DNA from: Actinomycetes bacterium
GTDB lineage: Bacteria > Actinomycetota > Acidimicrobiia > Acidimicrobiales > Palsa-688
Direction: 5' to 3'
DNA length: 34,542 nucleotides
Assembly: GCA_021808425.1 (NCBI GenBank)
Contig: JAKBBS010000012.1
Coordinates: 1 to 34,542, forward strand
The notes beneath the pieces were generated by a model. The model searched no databases. It saw only the letters and a program-made list of their open reading frames with translations, and was not told the origin of the DNA. Every line of letters starts with the position of its first letter. Within the stretch, counting starts at the first letter, position 1. A program made the translations under genes and the position numbers. Shown here one piece after another: positions 29,524-34,542 of this stretch.

Positions 29524-29565
29524 AGTGCCCTCCTTTCGTGTTGCGACGGAGTGAGGCTGCTTCTC

Positions 29566-29596
29566 TTATTAAACGCCTCTGCGCTGCGAGTGTCAA
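29566..29596 (-). promoter_or_regulatory. Near-consensus sigma-70-type promoter, leftward
   Basis: On the minus strand TTGACA (RC of 29591-29596, exact consensus -35) is followed, 17 nt on, by TTTAAT (RC of 29568-29573) or 19 nt on by TAATAA (RC of 29566-29571). It lies just after the stop of the AI-2E permease gene and points to the leader ORF at 29523 and the gene at 29321. Such a clear promoter is rare in this GC-rich window. Confidence 0.6.
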
Positions 29597-29599
29597 GAC

Positions 29600-30736
29600 T
29601 CAATCGGCCAAATCCCCGTCGAGGTGGCGCTTTTGCCGGCACAGCATCGCAGCGCGCGTAGCGCTGTTGGCCGTTGCGACAACCGGTACGGCGACGACGG
29701 CTCCCACTATCCCGAACAGGATCGCCCCGGCAGCCAGTGACAATACTACTGCCAAAGGATGGATCCTGACGTAGCGGCCCACCACGAACGGTTGCAGTAG
29801 GTGAGCCTCGATCTGGTTGTCGAGCAGCAGCACTGCGGTCATTGCGATCGCGGCAATGAGACCTTTCGCAAGTCCGGCAACCGCGACAGCCAGGGCCCCT
29901 GTCACAATGGCACCAACCAGCGGCACAAACGATCCGATGCCTACCAGTACGGCGAGAGGAAAGCTGAGCGGAACGCCAAGGACTGTGAGCGTCACAGCCA
30001 CGACGACACCGTGGAAAGTGGCGACGATGAGCGTTCCGCGTATGTAATACCCGATCGTCGCCCACGCTGCGCTACCGGCGGCTTCCGCTTCGGGGCGGGC
30101 AGATCTAGGGATCGCGCCTAGGAGAAACTTCCAGACTCTGTCCCCGTCGAAGACGAGGAAGATGGTCGAGAAGATCGCCAGAAGCGCGCCGCTTAGAAAT
30201 TCGAGCACCGTCTTGCCGGTGGAGAGGGCTGTCGATGCGATCGTGGCGGAGTTCTTGGAGATCGTGCTGCTGATCGTCGAGCTCAGGTTATCTACGGTTT
30301 TCGCGTTGATCTTCAAAGGACCGTTGATCAACCACCGCTTCACGTGAGGTAGCAGAGTATTGATCTCGTTCCCGAGCTGCGGTGCCTGCTGAGCGGCTCT
30401 GAGGACAACGAGTGTCAGCAAGCCGCCGAACACGACTACTGCGACAAGCATTGTGAGCGCGGTCGCAACGCCCCTGCCGGCTCCGATTCGGCGCATCCTC
30501 ATTGCAAGCGGGCTCAGCAGCGCGGCGACAAGCAATGAGATTACGAATGGAATCACCACGAGCGACAGGCTCGAGAGAAGTCGCACCCCGAAATAGACGA
30601 CGACTCCGACGACTATGAGACGCCACGCATAGTCGCCGGCGACGCGCAGGACCACTCCGGGAAACTGGGCGGGTGGTCCGCCGGTTCGCGGAGTCGTATC
30701 AGATTCGCCGTCAGGGCGCCCGCTCGGTGGTTCCAT
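29600..30736 (-). CDS. AI-2E family transporter (TqsA/PerM-type permease)
   Basis: 378 residues with about eight hydrophobic helices. A Pro/Gly-rich cytosolic N-terminus is followed by paired helices (residues about 38-70), a long amphipathic region (115-170) with NAKTVDNLSSTISSTISK, and then the characteristic C-terminal block with IGYYIRGTLIVATFHG, GSFVPLVGAIVTG and DNQIEAHLLQPFVVGRYVRIHPLAV. The last two are hallmarks of the AI-2E/PerM superfamily. Members export or exchange small solutes (autoinducer-2, or Na+/H+); the substrate here cannot be deduced. It is divergent from the glutathione peroxidase gene. The ATG Shine-Dalgarno is weak. Confidence 0.9.
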   Translation of the reverse strand: MEPPSGRPDGESDTTPRTGGPPAQFPGVVLRVAGDYAWRLIVVGVVVYFGVRLLSSLSLVVIPFVISLLVAALLSPLAMRMRRIGAGRGVATALTMLVAVVVFGGLLTLVVLRAAQQAPQLGNEINTLLPHVKRWLINGPLKINAKTVDNLSSTISSTISKNSATIASTALSTGKTVLEFLSGALLAIFSTIFLVFDGDRVWKFLLGAIPRSARPEAEAAGSAAWATIGYYIRGTLIVATFHGVVVAVTLTVLGVPLSFPLAVLVGIGSFVPLVGAIVTGALAVAVAGLAKGLIAAIAMTAVLLLDNQIEAHLLQPFVVGRYVRIHPLAVVLSLAAGAILFGIVGAVVAVPVVATANSATRAAMLCRQKRHLDGDLAD

Positions 30737-30823
30737 CGGCCCATAGCCTGCCCGATCCGCGCCTCGACGTCGCGGATGGGCTCGCCTCGGAATATGCGGA
30801 TCGATACGACAGTTGAATCAACC

Positions 30824-31312
30824 ATGTCCCCCTATGACGTAGCGATCTCAGGTCTGAACGGCGGTCCGGTTACCTTCGGCGAGAAGGCGACCCTGATAGT
30901 CAACGTTGCGTCGCGGTGCGGCCTCACGCCTCAGTACGCAGCTTTGGAACAGTTGCACGAACAGTTCAAGAGCCAAGGCTTCTCTGTCATCGGTGTGCCC
31001 TGTAACCAGTTTGCGGGTCAGGAGCCGGGCAGTGCCGAGGAAATCTCGACCTTCTGCTCCACGACCTACGGCGTCACGTTCCCACTGACGGAGAAAGTCG
31101 ACGTCAACGGCCCTGACCGACACCCCCTCTTCGATGTCCTCACTGCCACCCCGGACTCCGAAGGCGAAGCTGGCGACGTCAAATGGAACTTCGAGAAGTT
31201 CCTCGTCGGTGCCGATGGGCGCGTGGCCGCAAGGTTCCGACCGATGGTCACACCGGATTCGCCGGAAGTCGTGTCGGCCATCGAATCAGTTCTAGGGGAA
31301 TCGACGAGCTAG
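30824..31312 (+). CDS. Glutathione peroxidase / thiol peroxidase family protein
   Basis: 162 residues from ATG 30824. It shows the family's ordered motifs: NVASRCGLTPQY with the peroxidatic Cys32 (Cys, not selenocysteine), PCNQFAGQEPGS with the catalytic Gln, and KWNFEKFLVG with the catalytic Trp and Asn. A second Cys in ISTFCSTTYG could be the resolving residue, so reduction by thioredoxin is more likely than by glutathione, as for most bacterial members. It removes peroxides in the cytosol. In-frame ATGs at 30776 and 30794 are alternatives; family length favours 30824. Its TAG stop shares CTAG with the convergent GGDEF gene stop. Confidence 0.93.
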   Translation: MSPYDVAISGLNGGPVTFGEKATLIVNVASRCGLTPQYAALEQLHEQFKSQGFSVIGVPCNQFAGQEPGSAEEISTFCSTTYGVTFPLTEKVDVNGPDRHPLFDVLTATPDSEGEAGDVKWNFEKFLVGADGRVAARFRPMVTPDSPEVVSAIESVLGESTS

Positions 31313-32535
31313 GAGCTCTCGTTCGTTTCTTGGCGGCTTCGACGCGGCCAGACAACTCGGTTCGGTCCGGCCTCCTCGGCGGACGTGAGAAGGGCGTTTG
31401 CCTCATCGAAGACATCCCGGCTCGATTCGTGGCGAAAACCAGCCTCGACAGCGGCCACTGTCACGCTGGATTCGCGTTGGTCGCCCGAACCGTGATTGTA
31501 AAGGTCACCGCTTGCGGTGCCAGGACTCCGCTCCACCGCTGCGCGGACGCGCTCTGCTGCAAGCACAGCGGCGTGTCCCTGGGCGCCCGTTAGAAGTACC
31601 GCAAACCGGCCGTCGCAGAGGTCGTACACCTGATCGCCTTGGCGGACGGCCCTCCTTACTGTCCGGTACAAGCCGTCGTGGCGGTCCGATGGGGAAACTT
31701 TTTCCTCGTCGACGTCGGGAGCCGTGGAGTCGTCGACCACGTCGCTCCCGTCCGAACGGATAACGAGAAGCGAGTAGACGTCTCCCGAGCGTTGGAGCCG
31801 CTTGAAGAGCCTCGCGTGATCTGTCTTGAACGTCTCGCCGCTCGCCGGTCGATCGTCCAGATCTGTCGCTCCTGACTCGCGGATCTTCTCGATCTCCGCA
31901 CGAAGCCTCTCCGTTTCTGCGATAAGGCGGCGTTTGTCGGCGCGGTCGGTTGTCGCCCAGCTGTCCAGCTGGTCGCTATAGACGGCGACGCTAGCGGGGC
32001 CTTCCGATTTTGCCCGGTACATGGTGAGATCGACATCTCTCACAACCTCGTCAGCTCTGCGCCGCTCACCGAGCATGACGAGCGCAGCGCACGCCGAGGC
32101 GGTAACCGGCCCTCCGTCGCAGTCGAGTGGGCGGGCTGCTAGGGCAGCCGCCGACTCAGCAGTCTCCACCGCCGCTCCCAACTGGACCTGGTCGAGGATG
32201 ATGGCGATCCTGTCCGCCCCAGTCCGGTAGGCGCACCCGCGGCCGTCGACGAGAGCTCGAACCCGCGTCGCCAGTGTCCGCAGCAGGCGGTCGGCGACTC
32301 GTGCTCCGTGACGCTCGGTGAAAACTGAGAAGCCGTCGACGTCTAGCACGATCAAAGCCGGGCGCGGACCGGCGTTGGCAGCGTTGCGCACAGCGACATC
32401 CAAGTGCACTTTCATGCTAAGCCAGTCCGGGAGGCCTGTCAGCTCATCGAGTAGAAGGTCCCGCCTTCGCTTAGCTCCTGGTGGGGCGGCATGTGTCGGT
32501 CGGTAGGTTTCATTGTCCGAGTCGACCCAGTTCAT
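31309..32535 (-). CDS. Tandem degenerate GGDEF-domain protein
   Basis: 408 residues from ATG 32535. The first domain begins LLLDELTGLPDW and has ALIVLDVDGFSVFTERHG, then GADRI where GGDEF should be (the metal-binding Glu replaced by Arg), and ends DLTMYRAKSEGPASVAVY. A helical linker, LIAETERLRAEIEKI, follows. A second, weaker domain has YSLLVIRSDG, CDGRF in the GGDEF place and a closing DEANALLTSAEEAGPNRVVW. Active diguanylate cyclases need GG(D/E)EF, so both look inactive and may instead bind nucleotides or partners. No sensor or membrane segment is present. The frame is open to 32628 (GTG), which would overlap the neighbour by 29 bp. Confidence 0.83.
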   Translation of the reverse strand: MNWVDSDNETYRPTHAAPPGAKRRRDLLLDELTGLPDWLSMKVHLDVAVRNAANAGPRPALIVLDVDGFSVFTERHGARVADRLLRTLATRVRALVDGRGCAYRTGADRIAIILDQVQLGAAVETAESAAALAARPLDCDGGPVTASACAALVMLGERRRADEVVRDVDLTMYRAKSEGPASVAVYSDQLDSWATTDRADKRRLIAETERLRAEIEKIRESGATDLDDRPASGETFKTDHARLFKRLQRSGDVYSLLVIRSDGSDVVDDSTAPDVDEEKVSPSDRHDGLYRTVRRAVRQGDQVYDLCDGRFAVLLTGAQGHAAVLAAERVRAAVERSPGTASGDLYNHGSGDQRESSVTVAAVEAGFRHESSRDVFDEANALLTSAEEAGPNRVVWPRRSRQETNESS

Positions 32536-32599
32536 CCCGGTTTGTATCGGAACCTTGCCGTATGGGATTGAGATGAGCTGGCTGTCGGTGACGGGGAAA

Positions 32600-33148
32600 C
32601 TAGGTCCAAGACTCCCAAACGATGGCACCGGCGCTGAAGTCGGCAGTCAACTTTGCCTGCACCGTGTCGCCGGAGCGGAAACTGCCTATCACTGCGCGAG
32701 GCAGCGATTGGACGATCTCCAAGTCGAACGGTTCGCCGCCAGCGCCGCCCGAAGCTCCCATTGGTCCCCCTTGCTCGCCCGCAAAGCTCTCCCAGGGGGG
32801 CGAGCAAGGGGGCGACACCCGTACGACGAAGCGGACCATCGGTCGCACCTCCAGGATCGAACCAAGTGTCTTCACCGTCACGATTCGCGCAGTGACGGGA
32901 ATGCCGTTGGCGAGAATCTCGGACGTACGCACCGGCGGGGAAGTCGACTTGATCCTCCACGAAACGAGCGGGACGATGACCGCTCCAGCCGCGATGGGCA
33001 ACAGGACGAACAGAACTACCAGCGCCTGAACAGTCGACAGCCCGAAGAGGGAGGCCTCTAGCAACGGATCGCGACCATGTCGGCCACCACGATATTCGTT
33101 GAGGTCGATCGATGGTCTCCAGCGCAGGGCCGCTAAGGTTTTCTTCAT
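32600..33148 (-). CDS. Small membrane protein of the DUF3592-like type
   Basis: 182 residues. A basic N-terminus (MKKTLAALRWRPSID) is followed by one clear helix near 40-62 (VQALVVLFVLLPIAAGAVIVPLV). The soluble beta-rich domain has ILANGIPVTARIV, VRPMVRFVVRV, EPFDLEIVQSLP and SGDTVQAKLTADF, a pattern seen in DUF3592-like proteins; the assignment is tentative. Between the VRV strand and EPFDLEIV lies an unusual Pro/Gly/Ser insert encoded by a perfect inverted repeat (see the separate feature). The ATG at 33148 sits in the same CATG as the start of the divergent patatin gene; a TTG about 24 codons on is an alternative. The longer open frame to 33565 is shadow of the patatin gene. Confidence 0.7.
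   Translation of the reverse strand: MKKTLAALRWRPSIDLNEYRGGRHGRDPLLEASLFGLSTVQALVVLFVLLPIAAGAVIVPLVSWRIKSTSPPVRTSEILANGIPVTARIVTVKTLGSILEVRPMVRFVVRVSPPCSPPWESFAGEQGGPMGASGGAGGEPFDLEIVQSLPRAVIGSFRSGDTVQAKLTADFSAGAIVWESWT
32766..32812. repeat. Perfect 15-bp inverted repeat inside a coding region
   Basis: CCCCCTTGCTCGCCC (32766-32780) and GGGCGAGCAAGGGGG (32798-32812) are exact reverse complements around a 17-nt loop. In the minus-strand gene it encodes a Pro/Ser/Gly-rich insert (SPPCSPPWESFAGEQGG) placed between two predicted beta strands. Confidence 0.85.
33134..33146 (+). promoter_or_regulatory. TAAGGT box and AAGG before the patatin start
   Basis: TAAGGT (33134-33139) ends 7 nt before ATG 33147, the spacing expected for a TAnnnT -10 box of a leaderless actinobacterial transcript. 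The AAGG inside it, 8 nt from the ATG, could instead serve as a Shine-Dalgarno. Confidence 0.3.
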
Positions 33149-34052
33149 GTCGAAAGCGGCCGTCCTCGGCGGAGGTGGTCCGGTAGGGATAGCGTGGCAG
33201 GCCGGGCTCATCGTCGGGCTGACCCAACTTGGGGTGGATCTGGGCAAAGCCGACCTTGTCGTGGGGACATCCGCCGGATCGGTCGTAGGTTTGCTCCTAA
33301 CGTCCGGAGGCGACCTGACAGCAGTCTCGACGATGCTGAGCGACGGCCTTTCCCCGAGTGATGAGGCCGCTCCCGCGATCGAGGCGAGCGTCGCAAACGC
33401 TGACCGAGCTCTGCTGGACGGCGCCGGAGCCGCGGCGGTCGCCGATCTCGCACAGGATCCTGCCGCGGCTGCAAAAGCCCGGGCGGTGCTGGGGTCGGCC
33501 GCGTTGAGCGCATCGACGATACCCACCTCGGAGTGGCTCGCGAGATTCGAGCTCTTCGCCGGCATCGAATGGCCCGCGACGTACCGATGCTGCTCTGTCG
33601 ACGCCGAGGACGGGACGTTTCGGGTTTGGGGACCAGGCGACGGTGTGTCCGCTCACCTCGCGGTGGCGGCGAGCTGCGCCGTGCCCATGCTCTACCCGCC
33701 GGTGCGCCTTGCGGATCGGTACTGGATCGACGGCGGAGTGCGAGACATTCTCAACGCCGACGTGGCGGTCGGCTCGCAGGTCGCGGTCGTAGTCTCGTGC
33801 ACGCTGCTGGAGTTGCCATGGCAGCTTCCGGTGCCTTTCCTGGACGCCTTGCTGGCGGCGACGCGCCAGAGGGTTGGCGCGCTGCAGGCTCAGGCCCGGT
33901 CGGTCGTCACTGTGGTCCCGGGCGCTGAGATGCTACAGGTGAGCGAGTGGGGACTGGCGCTGATGGACTTCGGCCGCACGGAGGCCGCCTACCAGGCAGG
34001 GCTGAACCAGGCAGCCGCCGAAGCGGAACGGCTCCGTGAAGTTTGGAGGTAG
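33147..34052 (+). CDS. Patatin-like phospholipase
   Basis: 301 residues. It begins MSKAAVLGGGGPVGIAWQAG, the Gly-rich oxyanion loop of patatins. GTSAG (GxSxG) near residues 43-47 carries the nucleophile Ser, and WIDGGVRD near 195-201 carries the catalytic Asp of the DGG motif, giving a complete Ser-Asp dyad. Such enzymes hydrolyse acyl esters of lipids, here probably in the cytosol as there is no signal peptide. The longer frame from 33099 is replaced by ATG 33147 on homology grounds. It is divergent from the small membrane protein with start codons overlapping in CATG. Followed by a tRNA gene after 86 bp. Confidence 0.93.
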   Translation: MSKAAVLGGGGPVGIAWQAGLIVGLTQLGVDLGKADLVVGTSAGSVVGLLLTSGGDLTAVSTMLSDGLSPSDEAAPAIEASVANADRALLDGAGAAAVADLAQDPAAAAKARAVLGSAALSASTIPTSEWLARFELFAGIEWPATYRCCSVDAEDGTFRVWGPGDGVSAHLAVAASCAVPMLYPPVRLADRYWIDGGVRDILNADVAVGSQVAVVVSCTLLELPWQLPVPFLDALLAATRQRVGALQAQARSVVTVVPGAEMLQVSEWGLALMDFGRTEAAYQAGLNQAAAEAERLREVWR

Positions 34053-34138
34053 GGGCCTCCGTTGCTGCGCTCGGTCGATTCGGCGACGAGCCATCTATTA
34101 AGGTTTTCCGGGCAACTGCGCAGCGCAGATACCCGAGC

Positions 34139-34211
34139 GGGCCCGTAGCTCAGCGGTCAGAGCAGGGGACTCATAATCCCTTGGTCCTGGGTTCGATCCC
34201 CAGCGGGCCCA
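34139..34211 (+). tRNA. tRNA with CAT anticodon, probably tRNA-Ile2 (lysidine type)
   Basis: A full cloverleaf can be drawn: acceptor GGGCCCG/CGGGCCC, D-arm GCTC/GAGC, anticodon stem around loop CTCATAA with CAT at 34172-34174, T-arm CTGGG-TTCGATC-CCCAG, discriminator A at 34211, CCA not encoded. The anticodon arm and following bases (GACTCATAATCCCTTGGTC) resemble bacterial Ile2 tRNAs, in which C34 is modified to lysidine to read AUA; an elongator Met tRNA cannot be excluded without identity-element analysis. Confidence 0.93.
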
Positions 34212-34542
34212 CTGGAAAATCCCACATCACAGGCTGTCGCGAAATTGGTTCTTGGCATGCATAATGATTCACGGCTGCTGTGAGGGGGTGTAAGAAATTG
34301 CGGTTGTTGGGGGGGTAGGGCGCCGGGTTTAGTGAAATGGGTGTGGAAGTTCGTGCCTGTTTGTGCCGGCTGGGATCGCTTTGCGGTTGGAGGCGTGTCG
34401 CCTTTCGACCTTTGAGGGCTCTTCGGAAATGAGCGGGGTTCGCGTCCTGGCGCTCGTCGGTGGTTAGGCGCTGAGCGAGGAAGCGACAGGGCGGCAGAGA
34501 GGAGTAGGCGGGTGCTGGGGTGGGCGGCCCTCTCAACGTCAT
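34212..34542. other. Gene-free flank downstream of the tRNA
   Basis: No convincing gene in 331 bp. The + strand is markedly rich in G and T, with runs such as GTGAGGGGGTG and GTTGGGGGGGTAGGG. A minus-strand open frame covers it, but its end is the antisense of the tRNA and it has no motif. No direct repeat of the tRNA 3' end (attachment site) is seen inside the window; the right-hand sequence is cut off. Confidence 0.5.

Noticed and set aside
29318..29596. A 92-codon minus-strand ORF beginning at the TTG of the -35 box
   Set aside because: Its start would lie within the promoter, it has no Shine-Dalgarno, and its sequence has no family features.
32600..33565. Reading the minus-strand gene as a 321-residue protein
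   Set aside because: The first 139 residues are low-complexity Ala/Ser/Pro antisense of the patatin active-site region; the protein-like part begins at ATG 33148.
34171..34542. Minus-strand ORF of 123 codons at the right edge
   Set aside because: Its C-terminus (GPLGIEPRTKGL) is the antisense of the tRNA, a well-known annotation artefact.

Overview
The window is a stretch of high-GC bacterial chromosome. Its gene content is actinobacterial: a DUF5719-type envelope protein, a DUF3499-type zinc protein, a manB / Trm112-like / SIS phosphosugar isomerase set, and a secA-prfB-ftsE-ftsX run. Gene style (many GTG/TTG starts, ATGA and GTGA overlaps) and the predicted proteins fit class Acidimicrobiia best, but that placement is an inference and was not tested by search. 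No phage, insertion sequence or CRISPR array is visible. Coding density is high and most genes are housekeeping or envelope-related.

Layout. Region 1 (1-16.4 kb) is a mannose/envelope-glycan neighbourhood. It holds the 3' end of a GDP-deoxymannose-type dehydratase/reductase, a small helical protein, a very large GT2 glycosyltransferase with a membrane C-terminal half, and the DUF5719 protein. FtsH follows on the minus strand, then DUF3499, a CPBP membrane protease, a tiny zinc ribbon, and one 1384-residue ORF joining a GT-C-like membrane protein to a complete phosphomannomutase. A Trm112-like protein, a phosphoglucose/phosphomannose isomerase of the SIS family and a DUF2079 membrane protein complete it. 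GDP-mannose precursor supply and glycosyl transfer appear to be encoded together.

Region 2 (16.4-22.1 kb) is core machinery: SecA, release factor 2, and the FtsE/FtsX division ABC pair.

Region 3 (22.1-25.6 kb, minus strand) is a coupled unit: a cytosolic PRC + MgtE-N + CBS protein, then an Nramp-fold transporter with altered metal-site motifs, then an alpha/beta hydrolase. I read the first two as a split Mg2+ sensing/transport pair.

Region 4 (25.7-34.1 kb) is accessory. A degenerate kinase and a degenerate FHA protein overlap by ATGA; a perfect 9-bp inverted repeat separates them from a divergent secreted transglycosylase. Then come an anchored hypothetical protein preceded by a near-consensus promoter and a 14-codon leader ORF, an AI-2E-type permease, a glutathione peroxidase, a tandem degenerate GGDEF protein, a small membrane protein carrying a perfect 15-bp inverted repeat inside its gene, and a patatin-like lipase.

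The window ends with a tRNA(CAT), most like Ile2, and about 330 bp in which I see no gene. The strongest candidates for something undescribed are the GT-C::phosphomannomutase fusion, the pseudokinase/pseudo-FHA pair with its operator-like repeat, the split Mg2+ unit, and the promoter/leader-peptide region near 29.5 kb.
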